From contig SCUI01000011.1 of NCBI GenBank assembly GCA_004297225.1, positions 62,001 through 126,000 on the forward strand: a stretch of 64,000 bases of DNA, in the 5' to 3' direction. Below are positions 29,111 to 39,182 of this stretch, in pieces. The notes below the pieces were generated by a model, which ran no database searches, was not told where the DNA came from, and saw only the letters and a list, made by a program, of their open reading frames with translations. This stretch comes from Lysobacteraceae bacterium. GTDB taxonomy: Bacteria; Pseudomonadota; Gammaproteobacteria; Xanthomonadales; Xanthomonadaceae. Made by a program: the position numbers and the translations under genes. Within the stretch, counting starts at the first letter, position 1. Each line of letters begins with the position of its first letter.

Positions 29111-29215
29111 ACAGGTGAGCCCGGCATTTTACGGACCCGGCGGGGTCCCGGGCAAGGGGCGGACCGGTAAACTGTGCCGAGATCCATACGGACAACCCAG
29201 TCTCCGGAGCCCCGC

Positions 29216-30568
29216 TTGATCAAGCCCCGCACCCCGTCCGGCGTCATGGAGCTGCTGCCGCGCGAGCAGATCGCCTTCCAGCGCATGCTCGACGCCATCC
29301 GCGGCACCTTCGAAGCCTACGGCTTCCTGCCGGTGGAGACCCCCGTTTTCGAGCTGACCGACGTCCTGCTGACCAAGTCCGGCGGCGAGACCGAGCGCCA
29401 GGTCTACTTCGTCGAGTCCACGGGGGCACTGGAAAAGGGGGGCGAGGGCCTGCCCGAGCTGGCGCTGCGCTTCGACCTGACCGTGCCGCTGGCCCGCTAC
29501 GTGGCCGAGCACGAACATGAACTGGCGTTCCCGTTCCGCCGCTACCAGATGCAGCGGGTGTACCGCGGCGAGCGCGCCCAGCGCGGCCGCTTCCGCGAGT
29601 TCTACCAGTGCGACATCGACGTGATCGGCAAGGACAGCCTGTCGCCGCGTTTCGACGCCGAGATCCCGGCGGTGATCAACGCCGCCTTCGAGCAGCTGGC
29701 GATCGGCGAGTTCACCATCCAGTTCAACCACCGCAAGCTGCTGCGCGGTTATTTCGAAGGCCAGGGCATCGCCGGCGACCGGCAGCTGCTGGTGCTTCGC
29801 GAGCTGGACAAGCTCGACAAGCGCGGCGAGGACGCGGTGGCCGCGACGCTGGCGGGGGAGGGCTTCGGCCTGGAGGCGGAGGCCGTGGGCAAGCTGATGG
29901 CTTTCTCGCGCGTGCGTTCGCAAGGCCACGACGATGCGCTGGCTCGACTCGAGGCCCTGGGTGACGGCACGCCGCTGTTCGAGGAGGGTCGTGCGGAATT
30001 GCGCCAGGTGCTGCAACAGCTGCGCGCGCTGGGTGTTCCGGAACACCGTTATGCGTTGAACCTGTCCATCGCCCGCGGCCTGGATTACTACACCGGCATC
30101 GTCTACGAGACCACGCTCGACGCGCATCCCGAAATCGGTTCGATCTGCTCGGGCGGGCGTTACGACGACCTGGCCAGCCACTACACCAGGTCGAAGCTGC
30201 CGGGCGTGGGCATCTCGATCGGCCTGACGCGGCTGTTCTACCAGCTGCGCGAAGCCGGCATCGTGCCGGTGGCGGAAAGCTCGGTGGACGTGCTGGTCGC
30301 GCTGCTGGACGACGCGATGCTGGCCGATGCGCTGGCCCTGTCGCAGCAGTTGCGCGCCGGCGGCTTCAACGTCGAGACCCAGCTCGAGCCGCGCAAGCTG
30401 GCGCGGCAACTGCAGTATGCGGACCGCGCCGGCATCCGCTTCGCCGTGATCCGCGGCGAGGACGAGGCCGCGCGCGGCGTGGTCGCGGTCAAGGACCTGC
30501 GCCGCGGCGAGCAGTTCGAGGCCACGCCCGACACGCTCGTGGCGCGCTTGCGGGAGTCGCTGGCATGA
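29216..30568 (+). CDS. hisS: Histidyl-tRNA synthetase
   Basis: A 450-residue class II synthetase. Motif 2 is [29 protein letters not shown]; the histidine loop is [13 protein letters not shown]; motif 3 is [12 protein letters not shown]. The start is placed at TTG 29216 ([14 protein letters not shown]), with GGAG 7 bases upstream, matching the N-terminus MIKPRTP known in xanthomonads; GTG 29174 would add 14 unsupported residues. Its stop overlaps the ammonia-lyase start by ATGA. Confidence 0.93.
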   Translation: MIKPRTPSGVMELLPREQIAFQRMLDAIRGTFEAYGFLPVETPVFELTDVLLTKSGGETERQVYFVESTGALEKGGEGLPELALRFDLTVPLARYVAEHEHELAFPFRRYQMQRVYRGERAQRGRFREFYQCDIDVIGKDSLSPRFDAEIPAVINAAFEQLAIGEFTIQFNHRKLLRGYFEGQGIAGDRQLLVLRELDKLDKRGEDAVAATLAGEGFGLEAEAVGKLMAFSRVRSQGHDDALARLEALGDGTPLFEEGRAELRQVLQQLRALGVPEHRYALNLSIARGLDYYTGIVYETTLDAHPEIGSICSGGRYDDLASHYTRSKLPGVGISIGLTRLFYQLREAGIVPVAESSVDVLVALLDDAMLADALALSQQLRAGGFNVETQLEPRKLARQLQYADRAGIRFAVIRGEDEAARGVVAVKDLRRGEQFEATPDTLVARLRESLA

Positions 30569-32157
30569 GCGCCGAACCGGTCCAGCTCGACGGCCGTTCG
30601 CTGACCCGCGCGCAGCTGGTTGCGGTGGCGCGTGGCGCCGGCGTCGCGCTCGCCCCGTCCGCACTGCAGGACGTCGCCCGTGCCGCCACGTTCCTGGCCG
30701 ACAAGGCCGAACAGGGCGAACCGATCTACGGCGTGACCACCGGTTTCGGCATGAATGCCGACAAGCTGCTGGCCGGCGCCGGGCACGCGCTGCGCGGCGC
30801 GACCGAGAAGCTGCAGCGCAACCTGATCCAGACCCACGCGGTCTGTGTCGGCGAGCCATTCGCGCCAGAAGTCGTGCGGGCAATGTTGTGCATCCGCGTC
30901 AACACGCTGCTGTGCGGACATTCGGGCATCCGCGTGGAAACCTTGCAGGCGCTGGCGGCGATGCTCAACGCCGGGGTCGTGCCGGTGGTGCCGCAGCTGG
31001 GCTCGGTCGGGGCTTCGGGCGACCTGGCGCCGCTGTCGCACCTGGCGATCGTTCTGATCGGCGGCGGCGAGGCGTTCTTCGCCGGCGAACGGCTGCCGGG
31101 TGGCGAGGCGCTGTCGCGCGCCGGCCTGCAGCCGGTCACCCTGACCATCAAGGAAGGCCTGGCGCTCAACAACGGCACCGCGCAGATGCTGGCGACCGGC
31201 GTGCTGGCGCTGGCGAAGCTCGAGGAATTGCTGGATACCGCCGACCTCGCCGCGGCGATGACCCTCGACGCGTTCGCCGGGCGCTTGGGCGCGTTCGCCG
31301 AAGAGGTGCATGCGCTGCGCCCGCATCCCGGCCAGGTGCACGTGGCCGCGCGCATCCGCGCGCTGCTGGAAGGCTCCACCCTGGCCGACATCGACTACGT
31401 GCGCGTGCCCGGCAAGAAGGTGCAACCGCAGGACAGCTACTCGCTGCGCTGCGTGCCGCAGGTGCACGGCGCGGTGCGCGACGCCGCGGCGCAGGCCGCG
31501 CGCGTGCTGGAGATCGAGCTCAACGCGGTCACCGACAACCCGCTGGTGTTCCCGGACGCCGCCGACGGCCGCATCGACCGCCAGGTGATCTCCGCCGGCC
31601 ATTTCCACGGCATGCCGCTGGCGCTGGCGATGAGCTACGTCAAGGCGGCGATCCCGGTGCTGGCGTCGATCAGCGAACGCCGGCTCAACAAGCTGGTCGA
31701 TCCGGCCACCAGCGACGGCTTGCCGGCCTTCCTGGTGGGCAATGCCGACGGGACCGAATCGGGTTTCATGATCGTGCAGTACACCGCAGCGGCGATCGTC
31801 AACGATCTCGCCAGCCGCGCGATGCCGGCTTCGGTGTATTCGATCCCGACCTCGGCCAATGCCGAGGACCACGTCTCGATGGGCGCCAACGAGGCGCGCC
31901 ACGTGCTGGCGATGGTCGACGACCTGGGCAAGGTGCTGGCGCTGGAGCTGATGACCGCGTCGCAGGCGCTTGACCTGCGCCTGAACATGGTCGAGGGCAA
32001 CGCGCGGCCCGGCCGCGCCGTCGCCGCCGCGCACCACGCGATCCGCCAGCGCATCGCTTTCCTGGTGCACGATCGCGCGTTGGACGGCGATGTCCGCGCG
32101 GCGCTCGAGCTTGTGGCGGATGGCAGCGTCCTCGCCGCGGCGCGTGGCGTTGCCTGA
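30565..32157 (+). CDS. hutH: Histidine/aromatic ammonia-lyase (HutH-like)
   Basis: A 530-residue lyase of the HAL/PAL/TAL family. The autocatalytic MIO triad Ala-Ser-Gly is in [14 protein letters not shown]. The active-site Tyr loop is IYGVTTGFG. The substrate-selectivity pair reads TH ([11 protein letters not shown]), close to the SH of histidine lyases rather than the HL/FL of Tyr/Phe lyases. However, the segment [14 protein letters not shown] differs from the usual HutH PQVMGA. No hutU, hutI or hutG is nearby, and the gene overlaps hisS. The call is histidine ammonia-lyase-like with the substrate open. Confidence 0.82.
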   Translation: MSAEPVQLDGRSLTRAQLVAVARGAGVALAPSALQDVARAATFLADKAEQGEPIYGVTTGFGMNADKLLAGAGHALRGATEKLQRNLIQTHAVCVGEPFAPEVVRAMLCIRVNTLLCGHSGIRVETLQALAAMLNAGVVPVVPQLGSVGASGDLAPLSHLAIVLIGGGEAFFAGERLPGGEALSRAGLQPVTLTIKEGLALNNGTAQMLATGVLALAKLEELLDTADLAAAMTLDAFAGRLGAFAEEVHALRPHPGQVHVAARIRALLEGSTLADIDYVRVPGKKVQPQDSYSLRCVPQVHGAVRDAAAQAARVLEIELNAVTDNPLVFPDAADGRIDRQVISAGHFHGMPLALAMSYVKAAIPVLASISERRLNKLVDPATSDGLPAFLVGNADGTESGFMIVQYTAAAIVNDLASRAMPASVYSIPTSANAEDHVSMGANEARHVLAMVDDLGKVLALELMTASQALDLRLNMVEGNARPGRAVAAAHHAIRQRIAFLVHDRALDGDVRAALELVADGSVLAAARGVA

Positions 32158-32158
32158 G

Positions 32159-33754
32159 ATGCGCTGCGCGCTGGCGCTCCTGTTGCTGGTGGCCGGGCCC
32201 GCCTTCGGCACGGGCTTGTCCGGCGTCGTGTTCGAGGACGCGAACGGCAATGGCATGCGCGACGCCAACGAAACCGGCATCACGGGGGTCGCGCTGTCCA
32301 ACGGCCGCGGGCTCGTCCGCAGCGATGCTTCCGGTCGTTACGAGATCGCGGCCAGGGAGGGCGACATCGTGTTCGCGATCAAGCCCGCCGGATTCCGGTT
32401 CGGCGAGCGCGACGACGGCTTGCCGGACTTCTGGGCCCGCGCAGGCGACGCCGCGCGCCATGACTTCGCGCTGCGCCGGCAGTCGTTCCCCCCCATGCGC
32501 GACGCCGGCCTGGAGGTCGTGCTGTTCGCCGACCCGCAGGTCAAGTCGCTGGTGGATGTGGACTACTACGCGCGCGACATCATCGACTCGCTGAAGGCCG
32601 CCAGCGCGATGCATGTCGTGGACCCCGCGCATGCGCTGCCGAAGTTCCATTTTCCAGGGAGTGCCGGCGACCTCGGCTTGAGCCTTGGCGACCTCGTCAA
32701 CGACGAGCTGTCGCTGTACCCGGCCCTCAACCAGGCCACGGCCTCGCTCGGGGTGCCCTGGCTGCACGTGGCGGGCAACCACGACCTGGATGCCGGCGCC
32801 ACCGGCGACGAGGATTCGCTCGTCACCTTCCGCCGTACCTACGGCCCCGACACGGTGGCCTGGGAAGAACCCGAGGCGGTCTTCATCGGCCTGGACGACG
32901 TCATCGCGTTGCCGGGCCAGCGCCCGGCCTATGTCGGCGGCCTGCGCGAGGACCAGTTCGCGTTCCTGGAGGCCTACCTGCCGTCGGTGCCGAAGGACCG
33001 CCTGCTGGTCGTCGCCGCGCACATTCCCTTCTTCGACACCGCCGCGCCGGGCGCGGCGCCGACGTTCCGCGCGGGCGATCGCAAGCGCCTGTTCGCGCTG
33101 TTGCAAGCGTTCCCGCACGTGCTGCTGCTCAGTGGCCACACCCACAATCAGCGACACGTTTTCCACGGCGCCGCCGACGGCTGGCACGGGCCGGCGCCGC
33201 TGCACGAGTACAACGTGGGCGCGGCCTGCGGCGCGTTCTGGTCGGGGGTGAAGGATGCGGCCGGCATCCCCGACAGCACCATGTCCGACGGCACGCCCAA
33301 CGGTTACGCGTTGCTGACGGTGAAGACCGGGGGCGCCTACGCGCTGGCCTGGCACGTCGCCCGAGATCGCGCGGACACGCAGATCGGCCTGCACGCGCCG
33401 AAGGTCCTGCGTCGCGGCGCCTATCCGGCGTGGGGCGTGTACGCGAACGTGTACATGGGGTCGGACGACAGCGTCGTCGAGTACCGCGTCGACGGCGGCG
33501 ACTGGCGACCGATGCGCAAGGTGCTGCAACCCGATCCCGCGTTGCTGGCCGAGAACGCCCGCGACGACCTGGCCGAGGCGCTGCGAGGCTACGACCGCTC
33601 GCCCGAGGCCACGCCCTCCACGCACCTGTGGCGCGGCGCGTTGCCGACGGACCTCGCGGTGGGGGAGCACGCCGTGGAAGTCCGTTACCTGGACCCGTGG
33701 CGCGGCGAGCAGCGCGCCGCGGCCGCCTACCGCCTCGTCCAGGCCGAACCCTAG
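32159..33754 (+). CDS. Secreted calcineurin-like phosphoesterase with N-terminal SdrD-B-like domain
   Basis: A 531-residue exported protein. The signal peptide is MRCALALLLLVAGPAFG. Residues about 20-95 form an SdrD-B/Cna-B-like beta domain (GVVFEDANGNGMRDANETGITGV). Then comes the metallophosphoesterase core with FADPQV, LGDLVND, GNHDLDA, AAHIPFF and SGHTHNQ. The final 150 residues are a C-terminal beta domain of the kind found in these secreted phosphoesterases. It starts one base after the hutH stop. The substrate is unknown. Confidence 0.87.
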   Translation: MRCALALLLLVAGPAFGTGLSGVVFEDANGNGMRDANETGITGVALSNGRGLVRSDASGRYEIAAREGDIVFAIKPAGFRFGERDDGLPDFWARAGDAARHDFALRRQSFPPMRDAGLEVVLFADPQVKSLVDVDYYARDIIDSLKAASAMHVVDPAHALPKFHFPGSAGDLGLSLGDLVNDELSLYPALNQATASLGVPWLHVAGNHDLDAGATGDEDSLVTFRRTYGPDTVAWEEPEAVFIGLDDVIALPGQRPAYVGGLREDQFAFLEAYLPSVPKDRLLVVAAHIPFFDTAAPGAAPTFRAGDRKRLFALLQAFPHVLLLSGHTHNQRHVFHGAADGWHGPAPLHEYNVGAACGAFWSGVKDAAGIPDSTMSDGTPNGYALLTVKTGGAYALAWHVARDRADTQIGLHAPKVLRRGAYPAWGVYANVYMGSDDSVVEYRVDGGDWRPMRKVLQPDPALLAENARDDLAEALRGYDRSPEATPSTHLWRGALPTDLAVGEHAVEVRYLDPWRGEQRAAAAYRLVQAEP

Positions 33755-33801
33755 GCCTTTCCCGCGCACGCCCGCGCTCGCCGCGATGGGGCGGGCCGGG
33801 G

Positions 33802-33830
33802 TTGACGCGCCCCGCGCCGTGCCCTAATGT
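33802..33830 (+). promoter_or_regulatory. Promoter of the his operon
   Basis: TTGACG at 33802-33807 and TAATGT at 33825-33830 with a 17-base spacer. This near-consensus sigma-70 promoter lies 28 bases before hisR. The -10 box lies within the palindromic operator, so a bound repressor would block it. Confidence 0.8.
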
Positions 33831-33849
33831 ATTAACGCGTTAATACATT
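33826..33849 (+). promoter_or_regulatory. Perfect 24-bp palindromic operator of the his operon (probable HisR site)
   Basis: AATGTATTAACG followed directly by its reverse complement CGTTAATACATT. It is strikingly AT-rich against the GC-rich surroundings. It covers the -10 box and the predicted start site, 8 bases before the ATG of a TrpR-family regulator, so autoregulation and control of the downstream his genes is the natural reading. Confidence 0.85.
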
Positions 33850-33857
33850 GGTCCACG

Positions 33858-34193
33858 ATGAAGCAGCGTCCCGCCCCCCTGCCGCCCCGCGAAGCCAGCG
33901 CCTCGTTCCGAGCGCTGGCGCGCGCGTTGGCGGAACTGGGCGATCCGCGGGACGTGGCCGCCTTCCTCGAGGACCTGTGCACGCCCGCGGAACTGGAGGC
34001 GATGGCCGACCGCTGGCGCGTGGTGCCCCTGTTGCAGAAGGGCCTGCCCTACCGCGAGATCCACGAGCGCACCGGCGTGAGCGTCACCACGATCGGCCGC
34101 GTTGCCCGCACCCTCGACCGCGGCGCCGGCGGCTATTCCGCCGCCCTCGCCAAGGTCCATCCGCACCACCACCACCACCCCGCTTCCCACTGA
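33858..34193 (+). CDS. hisR: TrpR-family repressor, probable histidine-biosynthesis regulator HisR
   Basis: A 111-residue TrpR/YerC-type DNA-binding protein. The helix-turn-helix region is LPYREIHERTGVSVTTIGRVARTLDRG, after the conserved LCTPAELEAMADRWRVVPLLQKG. It heads the histidine operon, and a perfect palindrome overlaps its promoter, so the ligand is probably histidine. Comparative genomics has predicted a TrpR-family HisR in xanthomonads (recollection). The C-terminus is odd: seven of the last 11 residues are His (VHPHHHHHPASH). The tail ends 10 bases before hisG, whose GAGG Shine-Dalgarno overlaps this TGA. Confidence 0.87.
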   Translation: MKQRPAPLPPREASASFRALARALAELGDPRDVAAFLEDLCTPAELEAMADRWRVVPLLQKGLPYREIHERTGVSVTTIGRVARTLDRGAGGYSAALAKVHPHHHHHPASH

Positions 34194-34203
34194 GGCTGCC
34201 CGC

Positions 34204-35121
34204 ATGGCTGACACCGCCTTGCCGGCGGTGCGCCGCGAGCGTCTGCGCATCGCCATCCAGAAGAAGGGCCGGCTCGGCGAGCCGGCGCGCGCCCTGCTGT
34301 CCGCCTGCGGGCTGGCCTGGCGCGAAACGCCCGACCGCCTGTTCTGCCACGCCGACAACGCGCCGGTGGACCTGCTGCTGGTGCGCGACGACGACATCCC
34401 GCGGCTGCTGCTCGAAGGCCATTGCGAGTGGGGCATCGTCGGGCGCAACGTGCTCGGCGAGCAGCTGGCGCGCGTCCGCGAACAAGGCGCCGAGCCGGCG
34501 GTGCGCGAGGAGCGCGCGCTGGGCTTCGGCGGCTGCCGCCTGTCGATCGCCGTGCCGACCGCGTTGCCGTGGAACGGCGTCGCGGACCTGGCCGGACAGC
34601 GCATCGCCACCAGCCATCCGGCGCTCCTGCGAGCGTGGCTGGCGGAGCGCGGGATCGCCGCAGGCGTGGTCACGCTGTCAGGCTCGGTGGAGATCGCGCC
34701 CGGGCTCGGCCAGGCCGACGCCGTCTGCGACCTGGTGTCCTCCGGGGCCACGCTCGCCGCCAACCGGCTGCGGCCGGTCGAGGACCTGCTCGCCAGCGAG
34801 GCGGTGCTGGCGGTCGGCGCGGCCCCGCTCGACCCGGCGCGCGAGGCGACGGCTTCCACACTGCGCCGCCGCATCGATTGCGTGCTGCGGGCGCGCGACC
34901 GCCGGCTGCTGGTGTTTCGCGCGCGTCGCGATGCGCTGCCCGGGCTGATGTCGCTGCTCACCGACGTGGAAGCGCCGACCGTCTGTCCGACCGAGGACGG
35001 CGACAGCGTCTCGCTGCAGGCGTTGTGGCACGGGCAGATGCCTTGGCAGCGGCTGGAGGCGCTCGAACGCGCCGGGGCACGCGGGCTGATGGTGCTGCCG
35101 GTCGAAAGGATGCTGGCATGA
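34204..35121 (+). CDS. hisG: ATP phosphoribosyltransferase, long form
   Basis: A 305-residue HisG of the long, HisZ-independent type with its own C-terminal regulatory domain; known members are feedback-inhibited by histidine. Features are [17 protein letters not shown], the PRPP-binding region [20 protein letters not shown], and the ACT-like C-terminus ([17 protein letters not shown]). ATG 34204 uses a GAGG that overlaps the hisR stop. It overlaps hisD by ATGA. Confidence 0.94.
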   Translation: MADTALPAVRRERLRIAIQKKGRLGEPARALLSACGLAWRETPDRLFCHADNAPVDLLLVRDDDIPRLLLEGHCEWGIVGRNVLGEQLARVREQGAEPAVREERALGFGGCRLSIAVPTALPWNGVADLAGQRIATSHPALLRAWLAERGIAAGVVTLSGSVEIAPGLGQADAVCDLVSSGATLAANRLRPVEDLLASEAVLAVGAAPLDPAREATASTLRRRIDCVLRARDRRLLVFRARRDALPGLMSLLTDVEAPTVCPTEDGDSVSLQALWHGQMPWQRLEALERAGARGLMVLPVERMLA

Positions 35122-36422
35122 GGCGGATCGACTGGGCCGACGCGGACGACTCCACGCGGCGCGGCCTGCTGCAGCGTCCCGCGCAGGGCGACGCGGCGGC
35201 GGTGTTCGCCACCGCCGGTGCGATCCTGGAGGACGTGGCCCTCCGCGGCGATGCCGCGGTGCGCGAATACGCCGCCAGGTTCGATGCGGCGGCGCCTGGC
35301 GCGGCGCTCGAAGTGCCGCGCGAACGACTCGACGCGGCCGCCGCCACGCTGGCCCCGGCGCTGCGCGCCGCGATCGACGAGGCCGCGGCTCGCATCGAAG
35401 ACTTCCATCGCGCTTGCATGGCGCCCGAGGTCGCGATCGAGACCGCGCCCGGGTTGCGCTGCGAGCGGTTGCAACGGCCCATCGGCACCGTCGGCCTGTA
35501 CGTGCCCGGGGGTAGCGCGCCGTTGCCGTCCACCGCGCTGATGCTCGCGGTGCCGGCGATGCTCGCCGGTTGCCCGCAGGTCGTGCTGTGTTCGCCGCCG
35601 GCGGCTGACGACGGGCTGCCGGACGCGACCGTGCTGGCGGTGGCCGCGCGCGTGCCGGGCGTGCGGGTGTTCGCCATCGGCGGCGCGCAGGCGATCGGGG
35701 CGATGGCGCTGGGCACGCGGACCGTGCCGCGCTGCGACAAGCTGTTCGGGCCCGGCAACGCCTACGTGGACGCCGCCAAGCAGCTCGCCGCGCGCCGACC
35801 CGGCGGCCCCGCCATCGACCTGCCGGCGGGGCCTTCGGAACTGATGGTGATCGCCGATGCCGGCGCGAATCCCGGCTTCGTCGCCGCCGACCTGCTGTCG
35901 CAGGCCGAACACGGCCCCGATTCGCAGGTACTGCTGCTGTCGGACGATCGCGCGTTGCTGGACGCGGTGGACGCGGCGCTGGCCGCGCAACTGTCTACGT
36001 TGCCGCGCGCCGCGATCGCGCGCGCGGCGCTGGCCGGCTCGCCGGCGATCCTGGTGCCGGACCTGGCAGCCGCGTTCGCGATCGCCAACGACTACGCGCC
36101 CGAACACCTCTCGCTCGCGTTGCGCGCACCGCGCGAGTGGCTGGACCGGGTCGCGTCGGCCGGCAGCGTGTTCCTCGGCGACTGGACGCCGGAGACACTG
36201 GGCGACTACTGCAGCGGCAGCAACCACGTGCTGCCGACGGGCGGGCACGCGCGCGCCTGGAGCGGGCTGTCGGTCGCGGCCTTCCGCAAGTCCATCGCGG
36301 TGCAGGAAGCCAGTCGCGAGGCGCTCGCCGAGGTCGGTCCCTGCGCGGTGACGCTGGCCCGCGCCGAGGGCTTGCAGGCGCACGCGCGGGCCGTCGAACT
36401 ACGCCTGGAGCGCGCGGCATGA
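35118..36422 (+). CDS. hisD: Histidinol dehydrogenase
   Basis: A 434-residue zinc enzyme oxidising L-histidinol to histidine in two steps. The signature region [31 protein letters not shown] leads to [15 protein letters not shown], and the zinc/active-site histidines are in AEHGPDSQ and [11 protein letters not shown]. It overlaps hisG and hisC by 4 bases each. Confidence 0.97.
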   Translation: MRRIDWADADDSTRRGLLQRPAQGDAAAVFATAGAILEDVALRGDAAVREYAARFDAAAPGAALEVPRERLDAAAATLAPALRAAIDEAAARIEDFHRACMAPEVAIETAPGLRCERLQRPIGTVGLYVPGGSAPLPSTALMLAVPAMLAGCPQVVLCSPPAADDGLPDATVLAVAARVPGVRVFAIGGAQAIGAMALGTRTVPRCDKLFGPGNAYVDAAKQLAARRPGGPAIDLPAGPSELMVIADAGANPGFVAADLLSQAEHGPDSQVLLLSDDRALLDAVDAALAAQLSTLPRAAIARAALAGSPAILVPDLAAAFAIANDYAPEHLSLALRAPREWLDRVASAGSVFLGDWTPETLGDYCSGSNHVLPTGGHARAWSGLSVAAFRKSIAVQEASREALAEVGPCAVTLARAEGLQAHARAVELRLERAA

Positions 36423-37495
36423 GCGCGGTGGAAACGCTGCTGCGCGCGGACCTGCGCGGCTTCGCCGGTTACGCCTCAGCGGCGGGACGCGGCTTCGAGC
36501 CGCGCATCCGCCTGGATGCGAACGAATCGCCCTGGGCCAATGCCGACGCGGGCAAGGGCCTGCGCTGTTATCCCGAACCGCAGCCGGACGCGTTGCTGGA
36601 GGCGCTGGCCCGGCTGTACGGCGTCGCCACCGACCAGGTACTCGCCTGCCGCGGCAGCGACGAGGGCATCGACCTGCTGCTGCGCGCGGCGTGCTCGCCG
36701 GGCGCCGGCGCAGTGGTGGTCGCGCCGCCGGTGTTCGGCATGTACGCGGTGTGCGCGCGCCTGCACGGCGCGCAGGTCGTGGACGTGCCCCTGCGCGACG
36801 ACGACCTCGGCTTCGCACCGGACCTGGACGCGATGACCCGTGCGGCGCGCGACGCCTGCGCACGCCTGGTCTTCCTGTGCTCGCCCGGGAATCCGACCGG
36901 GGATGTGGTCGCGCCCGAGGCGGTCGCCGCGCTCGCGGAGCGGCTGCGCGGCGAGGCGCTGGTCGTAGTGGACGAGGCTTATGCCGAGTTCGCGGCGGCG
37001 CCGTCAAGCATCGGCCAGCTCGAGCGGTGCCCGAACCTGGTGGTGCTGCGGACCTTGTCCAAGGCGCACGCGCTGGCCGGCGCGCGCATCGGTTGCGTGC
37101 TGGCCGCCCCGGCGCTGGTGGCGGCGCTGCGCCGCTGCCAGGCGCCGTATCCCTTGCCGGTGCCCAGCGTCGCGGCGGCCCTGCGCGCGCTCACGCCCGG
37201 GGCGCTGGCGCGCACGCGCCGCCGCGCCGCGCGCCTGGCGCAGGCACGCGAGCGGCTGGCGCGGCAGTTGGCCGCGCGGCCCGGCGTGCGCCGGGTCTAT
37301 CCGTCGCAGGGAAACTTCCTGCTGCTGCGACTGGCAGATGCGCAAGGCGTGCTCGACCGACTGCGCGCCCTCGGGATCGCGGTCCGCGACGTCCGCACCA
37401 TGCCGCAGCTCGGCGACGCGCTGCGCGTCACCGTCGGCACTCCGGCCCAGAACGCCGCGCTGCTCGCGGCGCTGGACGGGGAGGGCGGCGCATGA
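36419..37495 (+). CDS. hisC: Histidinol-phosphate aminotransferase
   Basis: A 358-residue PLP aminotransferase. RLDANESPW is at the N-terminus. The PLP lysine is in [15 protein letters not shown], and SPGNPTGD and VVDEAYAEF precede it. The C-terminal segment [11 protein letters not shown] is typical. ATG 36419 overlaps the hisD stop; the stop overlaps hisB. Confidence 0.96.
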   Translation: MSAVETLLRADLRGFAGYASAAGRGFEPRIRLDANESPWANADAGKGLRCYPEPQPDALLEALARLYGVATDQVLACRGSDEGIDLLLRAACSPGAGAVVVAPPVFGMYAVCARLHGAQVVDVPLRDDDLGFAPDLDAMTRAARDACARLVFLCSPGNPTGDVVAPEAVAALAERLRGEALVVVDEAYAEFAAAPSSIGQLERCPNLVVLRTLSKAHALAGARIGCVLAAPALVAALRRCQAPYPLPVPSVAAALRALTPGALARTRRRAARLAQARERLARQLAARPGVRRVYPSQGNFLLLRLADAQGVLDRLRALGIAVRDVRTMPQLGDALRVTVGTPAQNAALLAALDGEGGA

Positions 37496-38571
37496 GCGCG
37501 CGTCCGCTGCTGCTGGTGGATCGCGACGGCACCCTGCTCGAGGAACCGGCCGACCGGCAGATCGACCACTACGCCAAGATGCGCTTCGTCCCCGGCGCCA
37601 TCCCCGCGCTGCTGCGCCTGCGCGATGCCGGCTACCGGATGGTGATGGTCAGCAACCAGGACGGCCTGGGCACCGACCGCTATCCACAGACGGCGTTCGA
37701 CGGCCCGCAGGCGCTGCTGTTGCAGCTGCTCGAGAGCCAGGGGATCGCGTTCGAGGAAGTGCTGGTCGACCGCAGCCTGCCGGAGGCACCCGCGCCCACG
37801 CGCAAGCCCGGCATCGGGCTGGTACTGCACCTGCTGCGCGACCGTTCCGTGGACTGGGCGCGCTCGGCGGTGGTCGGCGATCGCGACAGCGACCTGGCGT
37901 TCGCCGCCAACCTCGGCGTGCGCGGCTTCAAGCTGGGCAGCGCGGCGTTCGGCGAAGGCTGCCGCTGGGAGGACGTCGCGCACGCGCTCGCCGACGCGCC
38001 GCGCGCGGCCGTCATCGAGCGAGCGACGCGCGAGACGCGGATCCGCGCGGCGGTGGACCTGGACCGCGCGCAGTCCCCCGTGGTCGAAACCGGTCTCGGC
38101 TTCCTCGACCACATGCTGGACCAGCTCGGCACCCACGCGGGCATCGCGCTGGAATTGCGGTGCGCCGGCGACCTCGCGGTGGACGAGCACCACACGGTCG
38201 AGGATTGCGCGCTGGCGCTCGGCGCCGCCCTGCGCGAGGCGCTGGGCGACAAGCGCGGCATCGGCCGCTACGGATGGCTGCTGCCGATGGACGAGGCGCT
38301 GGCGGAAGTGGCGCTCGACCTGTCCGGACGGCCGCGGTTCCTGTTCGAGGGCAGCTTCGCCCGCGAGCGCCTGGGCGACCTGCCGACCGAACTCATCCCG
38401 CACTTCTTCCAGTCCTTGTGCGATGCGGCCGGCATGACCTTGCACCTGCGCGTGCGCGGCGACAACGACCACCACAAGGCCGAGGCCTGCTTCAAGGGCG
38501 TCGCGCGCGCGCTGGGACAGGCCTGCCGCCGAGAGGGCCGCGTGCTGCCGAGCAGCAAGGGGCTGCTGTGA
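37492..38571 (+). CDS. hisB: Bifunctional histidinol-phosphatase / imidazoleglycerol-phosphate dehydratase
   Basis: A 359-residue fusion of enterobacterial type. Residues 1-165 are a HAD phosphatase ([33 protein letters not shown]). Residues about 170-359 are the dehydratase, with the two manganese-binding repeats around [29 protein letters not shown] and [13 protein letters not shown]. It carries out two non-consecutive steps of the pathway. Overlaps with hisC and hisH are 4 bases. Confidence 0.97.
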   Translation: MSARPLLLVDRDGTLLEEPADRQIDHYAKMRFVPGAIPALLRLRDAGYRMVMVSNQDGLGTDRYPQTAFDGPQALLLQLLESQGIAFEEVLVDRSLPEAPAPTRKPGIGLVLHLLRDRSVDWARSAVVGDRDSDLAFAANLGVRGFKLGSAAFGEGCRWEDVAHALADAPRAAVIERATRETRIRAAVDLDRAQSPVVETGLGFLDHMLDQLGTHAGIALELRCAGDLAVDEHHTVEDCALALGAALREALGDKRGIGRYGWLLPMDEALAEVALDLSGRPRFLFEGSFARERLGDLPTELIPHFFQSLCDAAGMTLHLRVRGDNDHHKAEACFKGVARALGQACRREGRVLPSSKGLL

Positions 38572-39182
38572 GCGCAGTGTCGCCGACGGTGGCGCTGGTG
38601 GATGCCGGTGGCGCCAACTTCGCCTCCGTTCGCCACGCCCTGGAGCGGCAGGGCGCGCGCGTGCGCCTGGCGCGCGATGCCGACGCGCTGCGTGGCGCGC
38701 AACACATCATCTTGCCTGGGGTCGGCGCAGCGCGTCCGGCGATGGCGCTGCTGCGGGAACGCGGCTTCGACGCAGCGCTGCGCGCGGTGGAGGTGCCGCT
38801 GCTCGGCATCTGCCTGGGCATGCAACTGTTGTTCGAGCACTCGGCCGAGGGCGACGTGCAGGCGCTGGGGATCCTGCCGGGGCGCGTCGAGGCGCTGCCC
38901 GCCAGCGCCGGCGTGCGGGTCCCGCACATGGGCTGGAACTCGATCTGGCCGACCCGGCCGGCGCCGCTGTTCGAAGGGTTGCCGGCGGGCGTGGCGATGT
39001 ACTTCGTGCACGGCTTCGCCGCGGCGCACGACGAGGCCTGCATCGCGCGCTGCGTGCACGGGCGCCCGTTCGCGGCGGCAGTCCAGCGCGACCAGGTGTT
39101 CGGCGTGCAGTTCCATCCGGAGCGATCCGGCGCCGCAGGCGCGCGGGTGCTGGCCAATTTCCTGCGGGTCGCGCCGCCATGA
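38568..39182 (+). CDS. hisH: Imidazole glycerol phosphate synthase, glutaminase subunit
   Basis: A 204-residue class I glutamine amidotransferase that feeds ammonia to HisF. The nucleophile cysteine is in [15 protein letters not shown], and the His/Glu pair is in [19 protein letters not shown] is typical. The start is GTG 38568, overlapping the hisB stop. Confidence 0.95.
   Translation: MSAVSPTVALVDAGGANFASVRHALERQGARVRLARDADALRGAQHIILPGVGAARPAMALLRERGFDAALRAVEVPLLGICLGMQLLFEHSAEGDVQALGILPGRVEALPASAGVRVPHMGWNSIWPTRPAPLFEGLPAGVAMYFVHGFAAAHDEACIARCVHGRPFAAAVQRDQVFGVQFHPERSGAAGARVLANFLRVAPP

Noticed and set aside
29174-29215. GTG 29174 as the hisS start
   Set aside because: The extra 14 residues lack family similarity, whereas TTG 29216 has a GGAG at proper distance and gives the usual IKPRTP N-terminus.
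34161-34190. Histidine run at the HisR C-terminus as a vector-derived His tag
   Set aside because: It is in native genomic context directly followed by hisG, interrupted by Pro-Ala-Ser, and no vector sequence is present.
34212-34230. Hairpin CACCGCC / GGCGGTG just inside hisG as a his attenuator terminator
   Set aside because: No T-run follows and it lies within coding sequence, so it is not an intrinsic terminator. The histidine run is therefore proposed to act by translation, not attenuation.
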